A stretch of 64,000 nucleotides of DNA, from contig JADLZK010001163.1 in the NCBI GenBank assembly GCA_015847255.1, positions 1 through 64,000 of the forward strand, written 5' to 3'. The position numbers and the translations under genes are program-made. Shown here piece by piece: positions 36,946-47,149 of this stretch. Under the pieces are notes generated by a model that was given only the letters and a program-made list of their open reading frames with translations, was not told the DNA's origin and ran no database searches. Origin of the DNA: Hyparrhenia diplandra (lineage: Eukaryota > Streptophyta > Magnoliopsida > Poales > Poaceae). The first letter of the stretch is position 1; every line of letters begins with the position of its first letter.

Positions 36946-37429
36946 ATGAAAAATGCTACAAGAAATTTAACTCAATATATTTCACAACTAAACACCCCCA
37001 TGGGTTGCTCGGTGTGCGGGCGATGTGGGTTGCATGGTTGCTGCGACTACATTCGTGCAGACTGCGAGTGTGGCAATTGTTCTGGAGGGTAAGCCGAATA
37101 GATTTTTTTTCCGAAGTTCGAAGGTTGCATAAATAGTACAATAATCTACGTTACATGAGCAGTTGGAGGACATAAAAGGGAACGGCTAAATCTGTGTGGA
37201 AGTAATAGAAAAGATATAGTGTTTTTTATGTCTATTAGCCAAGATTATTGGAATATCATCAACAATGGGTCAAAAAGATTAAAATCTATGAAAAATGGCT
37301 AGGATTTGATTTTTTTATAGCACATCTAGAATAAAAGTTTTTGCGGCATACAGAAAAGTCTCCTTTTCTGTAATTCGAGTTAATCTATAGTCACGCCTAA
37401 GAAGAGTGAAGTAGTTCGGGAAGCCCTAA
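36946..37429. other. No gene seen
   Basis: AT-rich spacer with two short minus-strand frames of no recognisable family. Confidence 0.4.
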
Positions 37430-39890
37430 ACATTTATAAAAGATTTAGATAATGCATTTGTGGACCTCACACTGATCTCAAACTTACTGAAGCTTTTCGA
37501 GCTTGATCACACTAGGCACCTCAGTTTGACTTAAGCTTGATCTTGGCTCTTGGCTTATGCTTGAGCGTAGCTGACTGGAATCCACCAGTCTTAAACATTT
37601 TGTGGATAATATAGAAGATTTTGACTGATACAACGGAGCAACCCCGCGCCGCTCCCCCACACGGGCGGCACGGGGCGAACCCTAGCGCCGCCACACACAC
37701 CCTTCCTCCGGCTTTCCCCGCCGCCGGAGGAGGCAGCCGGAGGCCCGCGCGGCTTCCGGGGAGGGCGGCGGCGAGGCATCTCCTCGACAACGCTGGCGGG
37801 CGCTTGCTGGCGGGAGCGGCCCGGGCGGCGCCCCATGGCGACGGGCGCGGATCCGCTTTCGACGACGGGATTGGCTTCCTCCTCGGGTCGGATCCTGTCT
37901 TCCTTCGGCCGGATCTCGCGAGGGAGCGGCGGTTGGTGGTGGTGAGCAGGCGGGCGGCGGGTTGGTGGTGTGGAGCAGCAGACGGCAGCCGGGTCGGCGG
38001 GCGGGAGGCGGGACCCCGGGCTCCCGCCGCGTCACCGGAGGTTTGGGGCGGGTGGTGGTGGAGGTGTTGTCGATCTTTGGAGTTGGGGCGGCCATGGGCA
38101 TCCTGCAGTTCACTCACAGCGCCTGGGAGCAAGGTGAGGTGCGAGGTGAAGCTTCGATGCGCATGATGGGGACTGCAGGTGCCCGTGGTTGGTGTGGTGG
38201 TGAGTAGCGGTGGCGTGGTCGGCCAGGCCGCGGCGGCGTGGCCGGCCGGCATCACAGAGGCCAGGGACGTGCCGGGCGTGAACCTGCGTGGGGACGGGCG
38301 GCGGTGGCGGCGCTGCAAGGTGCGGGCGCGGCGACTCCCATGCCGGGGGGGGCCCCGTGTTGGGGCCTTTATGTGGCTGACCGTTTCCGCCTTGGTGGTC
38401 GGGAGGCGGTGTCGGGCAAGTCTTCTTCGTGGCGGGGAGATGGGGCGGCGGCTTTGTTGGTGGTGCTCCCCCTCTTCGCGCCGTCGGCTGCGGTTCCCGG
38501 CATTGCCTCGTGGCGAGGCTGGGTGGCCGTGTATATTCTCGCTGTGCCGTGGTGGCATTGTAATGATGTACCGAACCATCTTCTCGACCGGGAGTTGCGG
38601 AAGCAAAGGGGGAGTGGTTGTCGCTTGTCCGTGAGCGTCGCGTAAAGGTGCGGTGTCGCCCGGCGAAAGCCTTCACCGACATTCATGTTGTCGGTGGTAA
38701 TGGTGGCGCGCGTTTGAGCGCCGTTTTTTTCCGTTGGGGACACCATTATGGGGCATCGTGGTTCTTAAGCATGGAGTCTCGGGGTGAAAACCCAGTCGAT
38801 TTTCTGGACGAGCGGCGGTGGCGCTTCTCGGCCGTCTGCGTCCTCGTTGGAGGCGCCGCTTCTCGAGACTCATCTCAGCTTGTGGCGGGGTGTCCTGGTT
38901 GGCCCGCGGCGGGCGGCATTGGAGGCGCGCGCCTTGGTCTTGGTGGTGACGGGCGAGGTGCAGAGGTCCCATGGGTGCCGGAGGTCTTGAGCCGGTGCGC
39001 ATGGTGCAAATGGTGACCCGGTGATGGTGGTGGAAGTGGTGCTCTCGAGCGGTTTCTTTTTATCCGAGTCTGGGCAGTGGTTTAGTGGAGTGTGTGGCGG
39101 TGAGTGAGGCGAGGCCCCCACGCTAAGTAGCCAGGATCAGTGGTTTTCATCAGTGCCGTGACGGGTTTTCGTGAAACGCTTCATTTGGAGCCGGGGATTG
39201 ACGATCATCGCGCGGTGCGGCTTGGGGCGATGGTCCCCGTGGTGGAGGAGTGTTGGTAGTCGCCGGGCTTGCAGCTGGCCGCGGCACGGCGTTGGAAACG
39301 ACGGCGTAGGTTCGAACGGCCTGCTTTCGACTCCTCTCCTAGGTGGTGGTGGTGTAGTTTGTGTTGTGTGCTTAGTGTCGATGTCCCAATCCGACTGGGC
39401 CGTTGTGGGTGGAGGCTCGTGTTGATGACCCAATCCAACCGAGCGCATCTTCATGTTTATTTTCCCCATCCGATTTGTTTTGTTGTTTCTAGGGGTAGGT
39501 GGAGCGGAAATCTCCCCTAAGTTGAGTTGAGTGGGCGCTATTGGTGGCGCGAGTAGTTGAGTGGGCACTAGTTGTAGCGCAAGTTGAGTAGTTTTGGTAC
39601 CTAGGTGTGCGCGACGAGTAGGGTACCCTCCACATTTGTATGGTTTTTCTAGCCCGGTTTCCAGTCAAAAAACTGGGCTGGCACTTGCCTTTCTTTTTAT
39701 CGTCTAATAGAAATCGCGGCAAAGCTTTTGCCGCCCCTTCTAAAAAAAATATAGAAGATTTGGATAATGCATTTGTGGACGGTACCTCACACTGACCTCA
39801 AACTTACTGAAGCTTTTTCAAGCTTGATCACACTAGGATCGTCAGTTTGACTTAAGCTTGATCTTAGCTCAGCTTGAGCGTAGTAGACCT
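37430..39890. repeat. Direct duplication of about 140 bp, split by a retroposon
   Basis: The segment gataatgcatttgtggacctcacactgatctcaaacttactgaagc.. to gcttgagcgtag (about 37450-37575) recurs at about 39763-39885 with a few substitutions and small indels. The intervening 2.1 kb is the retroposon described separately. The target was therefore a small tandem duplication before the insertion. Confidence 0.8.
37622..39747 (+). mobile_element. Non-LTR retroposon copy 2 (plus orientation), non-coding
   Basis: About 2.1 kb, GC-rich, ending cgtctaatagaaatcgcggcaaagcttttgccgccccttct plus A run. A 14-bp duplication aatatagaagattt lies at 37608-37621 and 39748-39761, its A residues shared with the tail. 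The terminal 220 bp is an inverted copy of 22571-22760. Open frames on both strands, the longest a 361-codon minus-strand frame at 38606-37521, arise from base composition; none shows reverse transcriptase, endonuclease or zinc-knuckle motifs. It therefore looks like a non-autonomous passenger of a LINE with a similar 3' end. Confidence 0.82.
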
Positions 39891-40199
39891 CTGGGATGAT
39901 AAGCATGCAGCAAACACCAGTGTGGACAGAGAAATACAGTAGTACGGAGTACCTTTTAACAAAATAATAAAGTGCCTAGTACTCCTATTAGTAAAGAAAG
40001 AGATGTTCCAACATGAAGTTCAACTCTATGATTTTCTAGAAAGAGACAGATATATTATATATTAATTAAAGCATCAGAACAAAACTACCGATAAATAAAT
40101 TGTCGAGATATCCTAAAGATCAATGACGATTAGGAATGGATATCTCAGCGTCGGAGAACAGCACGGTTGGCACCCGGGTTGAAGGGCCTGGCACGAAAA

Positions 40200-41013
40200 A
40201 AAAAAAGAACGCACATTTTTCCGGGATTTTCTCGGGATTTTCGGCGTTATGTGCATTAAGTGGTAGCGACGTTCCGTCGGCGACGAAGGCGTTCATGGTG
40301 ACTTCGAAATCTCTGGACCTGCCGGGTGCTCAGTCCTTCGGAGGTGCTCATAGGGATAGGGTTTGCGTACGTGTGTTCTTAGGGGAGAGTGTGCGTGTGT
40401 CATGATCCAAAAATAGGGCCCGGAAGGACCCGCCCGATAGGCCCAAGGGCGCCGCGCCGCCGCCCCCCCGGGCCAAGCGCCCGCCTCCGTCCCCTCCTTT
40501 CCGCGGATTCTTCGGCAACTAATTCGAGAAAAAGAGGGAAAATATCTAGGATTATCTTTAGGTGTTTTGGTGTGCAAGGGGATATCTCATCTATAAGGGA
40601 GACCCTTATTAGGAAATAAATAAATATGACATCCTTGTAAAAGGTATTCCAATCTATAAGGAAACCTTTAAAGAGATTGCTTGAGATACAAGTCCCACTA
40701 ACCGGGCTATATAAGTAAAGGGTCTGTAATCTTTCGGGGTAACAAGCAAATAAAGAAATTTTATCCCAATCTCTCTTCCTCTCCCTCTCCCTTGTAGCGC
40801 CCGCCTGCCCGACCGCCGCCACCGCCCCGCCCGCGCGCCGCCCGCCCCCGCGGCTGCCGCCGCCGCACGCCACCACCACCACCATCGCCCCATCCTCCTC
40901 CTCTTCCACCAACCTCTCAATCTACGTGTCGGGCCCGGCCCAATCTAGCTGGTTCCCCGACAAATGCGTGTGTGTTGTGAGCGCCTGCGTTGTCTTGTGT
41001 AATTCTAAAAAAA
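40200..41013 (+). mobile_element. Poly-A retroposon (family copy A), interrupted by a solo LTR
   Basis: Left of the LTR: gcattaagtggtagcgacg.., gacttcgaaatctctgg, ccttcggaggtgctcatagggatagggtttgcgtacgtgtgttcttag. Right of it: gttgtgagcgcctgcgttgtcttgtgtaattct and 14 A. Together these match the order in an inverted copy at 43786-44010 and a partial copy at 44310-44457. The shared 3' end and A-tail indicate retroposition. No coding frame remains. The 5' limit is uncertain. Confidence 0.7.
40398..40962 (+). mobile_element. Solo LTR, 565 bp
   Basis: The block starts tgtcatgatcc and ends ccccgaca, giving TGTC/GACA inverted ends. It contains a TATA box (gggctatataagtaaaggg, about 40707) and a downstream aataaag signal (40750) in the plus direction, the usual U3-R-U5 order. 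It lies inside the A-tailed retroposon. No internal retrotransposon region or second LTR is present. A gcgtg repeat occurs on both sides but does not abut the right end exactly, so the target duplication is unproven. Confidence 0.68.
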
Positions 41014-41024
41014 AAAAAAACTAA

Positions 41025-42170
41025 AACCTGTTTAAAGAAATTAATTGAATCTTCGTTGAAAAAGGGATGAAACTCTTAGCCCTTAAAAATTTCTGTGAAA
41101 TGGCTTGCTACTTCCCTATAAGCTACCACGATTTTAGAGTAATTTTCAGTTGAATTCCAAGCCCATGTAAAATTATATTCCCTCTTATAATTTGTTTTAT
41201 TTTGATTTCTTTCCTTCTTTATTTTGCTTACGGTCCATCTGAATGGACATTCCCACTTTAAGATTTTCCTTTTCTTTTTACATTTCTACACGGTAAATTT
41301 TTTATTGTTTTTCCTTCTTTTTCATGTGTCTGCTTTCAAAAAAGGCCCCAAATGTGAGAGGTGAAGAATACAAAGAATGTGGTCGCAACCTAGCATAGGA
41401 ATTAAGCTAGGGAAGTACATGCATTTTGCAAACAAATCAGAAAGTGCATTGTACCATGGGTAATAAAGTGTGATAGAACATGGCAAAATGGAAGCGATGG
41501 ATAGAAAAGCAAAAGCAAAACCAAATTATCATGAAGTTCGGAGAACGAAGCTAAGCATGTCAAAAGATTCTGAGTAATCAACAATACTATGTACACTGGA
41601 ATATAAGAAAGATCAAATGAAATTAAATCGATGTATGGGGCTAGCTAGCGAGTACTAGTGACACACAGCAGCATAATTTAGCAACGAAATCTCAGATATA
41701 TTTCTAATGAGAGTGCATTAATCACATGTAGACAGCTAGTGTTGTCAACTCAAAAGAGAGAAATGTGATGTAGTGGTAAGTGAGTTGTTGATTCGCCTAA
41801 ATACCACCATTGAACTAGAACACTCACCTCATTTTACCACACAGACAACACAATGAAAACACTTGGTTGCAGCCAGCCTACCTGGTCTAATGCTCCACTT
41901 CATGCACCAAATTCTTTGGCTCCCTGTTGCCAAATCACTCACTCCATTTCCCCACAAGAAAATCACAAAATCCAAGGAGATTTAAGGAAATTACAGGAGC
42001 CCAGAAGGGCTCCAATGAATCAATTCCATGCATGCTGCATGCAGTACCAGTACCAGCCCAACAATTACCTTGACAAAACCTAGTTCTCTAGTCAATGTTA
42101 GGACCAAGAAAACCAAGAACGCCGAGACGAAGGACGACGATGCATCCTCCATCGGTTGCGGCGGCTCATC
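41025..42170. other. 3' flank of the AHL gene; no other gene seen
   Basis: AT-rich DNA between a retroposon tail and the minus-strand AHL stop codon. The AHL 3' untranslated region should lie just left of 42171. No recognisable coding or repeat structure was found. Confidence 0.45.
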
Positions 42171-42991
42171 TCAGACGCCGCCTCCCCACGGGTACGGCGG
42201 CGAGCGGTGGTCAGCGTAGCCGCCGGCGCCCATGGGAGCCGCCGTAGGCTGCTGCTGGTGGGAGGGCGCCATTGGCAGCTGTGGCTGCTGCACATCTTGC
42301 CCACCACCAGCCGAGGTCGCGGTGGAGAGGTCAGGCTTGACGTCGTGCTCGGGGCCAGCATCGGCGAGCGGGAGGCGCTCATAGACCGCGTTGGCGAACG
42401 TCGCGGCGAAGATGGTGACGGGTCCCGCGGCGACGAGCGGGCCCACGACGCAGCCGCCGAGGACCTGGCCCTGTCCTGCGGACACCAGCACGGCGAGGCC
42501 CGACGCCTCGGGCGGCGCGGGCGGGGGCAGCACGGTGCCGGTGACGGAGAGGAGCTCGAACCGGCCACGGAGCGGCGCCGCGGCGCCGCGCACGGCGACG
42601 TCGCCCACGGCCCCCGACGCGCCCAGGACGCAGACGCCCGCGGCCCCGGCGGCGCGCGTACTCCGCCACGCACGCCGACACGTCCGCGCCCGGCGCCACC
42701 TCGAGCACGTGCGAGTGCAGCGCGTCGGGGCTGTCCCGCGTGATGATCACCGGCGGCTTCGGCTTGTTCTTGGAACCCAGCGGACGCCCCGCGGCCGACG
42801 CAGCGGCACGATGGCCCCGCCGCCACTTGCTGCTGCTGCTTGCCGCCCTCAGGCGAGGCCCCCGCCGCCGTGGCCCCGGCTGGAGACGTGGTTAGGGCCG
42901 GCGGCATGGACACCGCCGCCTGCTGGTGCCGGTGCTGCTGCGGCGTCGGGAAGTCCAGTGCCGCCTGCTCCCACCACTTGCTGCTGGCCAT
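42171..42991 (-). CDS. AT-hook motif nuclear-localised (AHL) protein with PPC/DUF296 domain; frame broken in this sequence
   Basis: AHL proteins bind the minor groove of AT-rich DNA through an AT-hook and oligomerise through the PPC domain, regulating growth and organ development. Start at 42991: MASSKWWEQAALDFPTPQQH. The type-I AT-hook region (RRPRGRPLGSKNKPKPPVII) is at about 42795-42740. The PPC domain follows: HSHVLEVAPGADVSACVAEY, then GRFELLSVTGTVLPPPAPP, GQGQVLGGCVVGPLVAAGP and FAATFANAVYERLPL. The tail ends PPYPWGGGV and TGA at 42171. The coding span is 821 nt, one short of 274 codons. Frame is lost at three C/G runs: a missing base at 42815-42818, a missing base at 42787-42790 and an extra base at 42637-42639. 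Everything else is conserved and intronless, as usual for this clade. Either a very recent pseudogene or base-calling errors. Confidence 0.9.
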
Positions 42992-43552
42992 GCACGTAGC
43001 CTCGCTCGAAATCTGCCACTGGCTGCTGCCCTACAGCTCCAAAGCTTCCTTCCTGCCTTCCTGCCTCCTCTTGTTGGATCTAGACTAGAAGAATAGGAGG
43101 GAGGGAGAGAGAGAGAGGGGGGAGGTGAGCTGAGCAGTGCTTTCTCTAGCAGGTTTGGTGCGTCTGTTCCGCTTGCACTTTGCGCTGCTGCTGCTGCTTG
43201 CCTAGTTGTATCCATGCCGCCCCGCGCCGCGCCTCGTGACGGCGGGACAGGTGTAGCGCTTCGAGGAGGCGCGGCGCGGATGCGCGACACCGTCCCCGGG
43301 GCGCGCCGAGTACGTGTCGAGCGCGCCGCAGGGCGAGCCGCGCTCGGCCAATCTGTAACGCTCGGTCGTCGTCCCATGCCGTAGTCCGCGCCCGTTCCTG
43401 CGACGTTACTGCTGCTGCTTGCTCCGTTGCGAGACTGTCCGTCCGCAGCAGAAACCAGATCATCCCAAATCCCATACCCCTGCATACATGATACATCCAT
43501 CCAAACTCCCCGTGCCTTCGATCTGGAGTACAATTGCACGTTTTTTCTTCAA
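42992..43552 (-). promoter_or_regulatory. Probable leader and proximal promoter of the AHL gene
   Basis: Immediately upstream of the AHL start the transcribed strand has a CT microsatellite (plus-strand aggagggagggagagagagagag, about 43096-43120), typical of grass 5' leaders. No clear TATA box was found. Open frames crossing this stretch on the same strand lack known domains. Confidence 0.4.
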
Positions 43553-43785
43553 GGGTGTGTTTAGATGCCTGAAAATTGGCACGATAACGAACTAAAACAT
43601 ATTGTAGCACTTTTCGTTTGTTTGTGGTAAATATTATTCTGCCATGGGTAGCTAGGCTCAAAAGAATCGTCACATAATGTACATCTAAACTGTGCAATTA
43701 GTTATTTTATTTTACCTACATTTCATACTCCGAACATGCGTCTTTTTAGTGTATTTAATGCTTCAATGTGATGGAAATTTTGGAG
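43553..43785. mobile_element. Tourist-like MITE relic
   Basis: Contains the family blocks tgtgtttagatgcctgaaaa, cttttcgtttgtttgtggtaaat, ctaggctcaaaagaatcgtc, gtacatctaaactgtgcaattag and tttacctacatttcatact in the order of the intact element at 44016. The right end has been replaced by another retroposon. Confidence 0.7.
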
Positions 43786-44010
43786 AAAAGTTTTTTTGAG
43801 ATTACACAAGTACAACGCAGACGCTTAACACGCACGCACACACTCACCCTTATGAACACATGTGCATAAACCCTACCCCTATAAGCACCTTCGCGAAGGA
43901 TTGAGCCGGTAATCTTGAAGTTCACGAAGTCACTATAGGCGTCTCGTTGTCGATGGGGACGCCGCCTACCACTTAATCTTGGCGCCGGAAATCCTAGAAT
44001 AAGTTGGGGA
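43786..44010 (-). mobile_element. Poly-A retroposon, family copy B
   Basis: Read on the minus strand it gives cttcgtgaacttcaagatt, ccttcgcgaaggtgcttataggggtagggtttatgcacatgtgttcataag, ggtgagtgtgtgcgtgcgtgttaagcgtctgcgttgtacttgtgtaatctc and a short A run. This is the same 3' module as the copy at 40200-41013. Only the distal part is present. Confidence 0.72.
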
Positions 44011-44015
44011 ACTAA

Positions 44016-44303
44016 GGCCTTGTTTAGATTGCTAAAAACTAGCAAAAATAACTGTTCTAACTCCCTGTAGCATTTCGTAGCACTTTTTCGTTTTGTTTGT
44101 GGTAAATATTGTCCAATCATGGACTAACTAGGCTCAAAAAGATTCGTCTTGTGATGTACAACAGAACTGTGTGATTAGTTACTTTTTTACCTACATTTCA
44201 TACTCGAACATATGTCTTTTTGGTGTATTTAATGTGATGTGATGGGAGAGAGGGGAAAAACTTGAAAGTTTTGGTTAGAAATTTTAGCAATCTAAACAAG
44301 GCC
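44016..44303. mobile_element. Intact Tourist-like (PIF/Harbinger) MITE
   Basis: A 288-bp element with a perfect inverted repeat of about 22 bp (GGCCTTGTTTAGATTGCTAA / TTAGCAATCTAAACAAGGCC) and a TAA target duplication at 44013-44015 and 44304-44306. The 3-bp TWA target and the GGCCTTGTT terminus are those of Tourist elements mobilised by PIF/Harbinger transposases. At least three degenerate relatives lie in this window. Confidence 0.93.
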
Positions 44304-44309
44304 TAAACA

Positions 44310-44457
44310 CACCCTAGTTTAGCCAGTTCCCGGCACGGTGTCTCGAATGTGTTTAGAGGCAGGGTTACATACGTATGTTCAGATAGGTGATTGTACGTGT
44401 GTATTGAACGTCTACGTCAGTACTTGCATAATTCGCCAAAAAAAAAAAAAAATTGTA
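44310..44457 (+). mobile_element. Poly-A retroposon, family copy C (3' fragment)
   Basis: Carries ggcagggttacatacgtatgttcagataggtgattgtacgtgtgtattgaacgtctacgtcagtacttgcataattcgcc followed by 15 A, in the order of copies A and B but more diverged. Confidence 0.6.
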
Positions 44458-44459
44458 TC

Positions 44460-47149
44460 TACAAAATGTATCAACAATTTCGGCCAAATCAGGATGGCAT
44501 ATGTCATACTACTTTTGAAAAACAGTACGACGCTACGTGCGTTTGAATATTTGGCACTTAACAGTTCCTACTAAGGTTGTGTTTGGTTTCCTGAGAATGA
44601 TTACTCTTGGTCAAACGGTTCCTTCGCTAATTGTACAACGCCGGAACGGTTCCTCTAGCGCGAAAACCGCCTGTTTCGGACTAAACGAACGAAGCCTAAA
44701 GCTTTGTTTTCATCGAAGAATGATGATCCGATGAGATTTACTCATTGACATACAAGGGCATCAACGTTGTTAGTATAATAGTATATACACAGTACCATTC
44801 GGATAGCTACAAAATGGTTTGATTGACAAGTTTGTCCTGTTCCAGTTGGAGTAAACAGAACTCCGCAACATAATGACACGATAGCGCTGCCACCTGATCT
44901 TGCATTTGATTTTGATTTTGATTGCTACGTACCCATGGTTTATAAAAACCTGCAGTCGTAGAATAGGATTATCTTGCTCAATAATATACATTTGAGGGCA
45001 AGTGGCCCTTAGTCAACTCGTTGATCCAGGCACTAATTTTTTTTAAAGCCGCCAACAGCAACTTGCGGTGCACACAACTAATGACCAAGCACACTGTTCC
45101 ATTGAGAGTGTTTGATGGTATGATGGTGAGTAGGAGTATGACACAATCAATCAATCTTCAGTTGTTTGGAGTTTATATTGGGGCATGGTTTTAGGCGATG
45201 TGAATAGTGTAATCTTTGTTCCCCACATGCTTATTTCATCAAAATAACAAAGACTCAGCTGTAGTTGTTACATCTTTTGCTGAAACCAAACATGCGTAAC
45301 AAACTGTCTACGAATACAATAGAAGATTTAGAGATATATACTAGAAACCGATGCTATAGTTTGGCAATATTTGTTTGAGATTTATGAGTTGATCCAGCTT
45401 ACTCTAGTTTACTTGATTTTTTATAAAGAAAAGCTAGAAAGGATACATAAGAATGTTGTGATGTTAATCAAGTGTTGCTGAAAGCTCTGGCTAATGAAAG
45501 CCAAGCCAAATGAATCTACAAATCCACATAAATCAATTGTGAAGTCTAGGTCTAGTCGTCATGTTCACACATTTGGTTGACAATTTGGACAACACGAAGA
45601 CAAATATGTGTACGTTGATGAACTTTTTTGGTCACTCAAAAGACAAACCCCCACACTTGTCTTCCTCTCAAGCTGATTCATAGCAATCTGCAAAAAACCC
45701 CCACACATTTGGTTTGTATGGTGACCAAGCCCGTGCATGCATGTTTCCGCTCAAAGCGGCAGTGTGGTGATCTGGGCGCATGCATAGCAGTACTATATTC
45801 TCCAGGTTCATGTATAGTACCATAATTACAATGCCTTTTCCAGCATCGTCAAGTGATTGATTATTCTTTGTCGATCACTAATAACATAACATAAAGCTAA
45901 GCACTTTGAAGCTATCCGATCCAATCCAACAGCTCGCTCGTCGTCCTCCGGCCATCCAGTCCAGTCCACGCCAAGCCAAGCACGCCCTTTTCCCCACACC
46001 AAAAACAGCTCAGCCCTGTCCGTCCCTTTCGCTCGCCGCGCCGGCTGCCTCGATCACGATCGAGTTCCTTTAATTAAACCCCCAGATCGCCTGGCACTCT
46101 GGCAGGTCAGCAGTAACATGCTCGCTTTGCCAATGGCCACCGCTTGGAAGCCGACAAATCATCATCAGTGCTAATCCCGCGATCAGGATCAGCCACCAGG
46201 TACGTGTCCCGGCTCGCCGGCGTTATTATAGTGGCCCGGAGCGGCGCCGTGCCGTGGCCCGGGGTGGGAGCCCATGTGAGGGAGGGATCATTAGCCGACA
46301 TGGGGCGAAAGCACGCACGCATGTACTTGCTTAAACAAAAGAAGCAGCAGCTAGCACTAGCTAATCGATCTTATCATCATCGATCCGCCGGGGTCTAATC
46401 CTACTTGTTTACTGTTTGCGCCGACGACGAGTTTAGCGGCGAGCGAGTGAGTGACCACATGGCTTGGGAGGGAGATTTGGGCAGCTGGCGGCTTGGGGCG
46501 CGTGCGTGCGTGCGTCGGCGTGGTCATGGGCATAGCAGTCGGCAGCAGATGGGAGGATGGAGTTATCTTTGGCGTACGGTGTGGAATCAACCTGAAGAAT
46601 CCAAGCAAAACCGTCACGTCCGACCAAATGGATGGATGGATCATTGGCAAGACGCAAATTTACAACTAGGAACGAGTCTATCTAGGACTTAGAGTAGAAT
46701 GATGATGTGGTGCATAATCTAGTTAGCATTGACGTGACTAGTGATTTTGTTGGTGAATTACAAAGGAATCTTGCAAAAACAGCATCCAATCTCCCGGTCC
46801 AATTAGTCGGACCGGACCAGTCACCCTCGTTGCCAGTTTTCAGTGCCAATCTACTACCTGGCCCAAGTGATGTGCACGTTTTGAGGCCCAGCAGAAGGAC
46901 AACATGTCTCGGTTCACATGCCAGGAGGAGTCCGCAAGATCAGCCCAATATATGCCTCTGCACGTGGCTTCGTTGTTGGCCTTTTTTTTTTCTTTTCTTT
47001 TCTCTTTTTTTTATTTTTCTCTAAACAAAGATCTTGCAAAATTCATCAAAAATTACAGAAAAAAGAAACAAACCATTTTTGTTACCTTAATAAATTGAAT
47101 ACAAATTGGATTAAATTGAACACCAATTGTTAAACCATATAAGCAACAC
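44460..47149. other. No gene recognised
   Basis: Mostly unique-looking AT-rich DNA. A more GC-rich part at 45930-46690 has overlapping frames on both strands and a cgtg microsatellite near 46500, without known domains. Pyrimidine tracts lie near 46985-47020. Confidence 0.4.

Noticed and set aside
37521..38606. 361-codon minus-strand open frame
   Set aside because: It lies antisense inside a retroposon and runs out into its flank. It is rich in R, P and A as expected from GC-rich DNA, overlaps other long frames and has no known motif.
40398..40966. Confirmed 5-bp target duplication for the solo LTR
   Set aside because: A gcgtg occurs on both sides, but on the right it is separated from the CA end by aat, so it was not accepted as proof.
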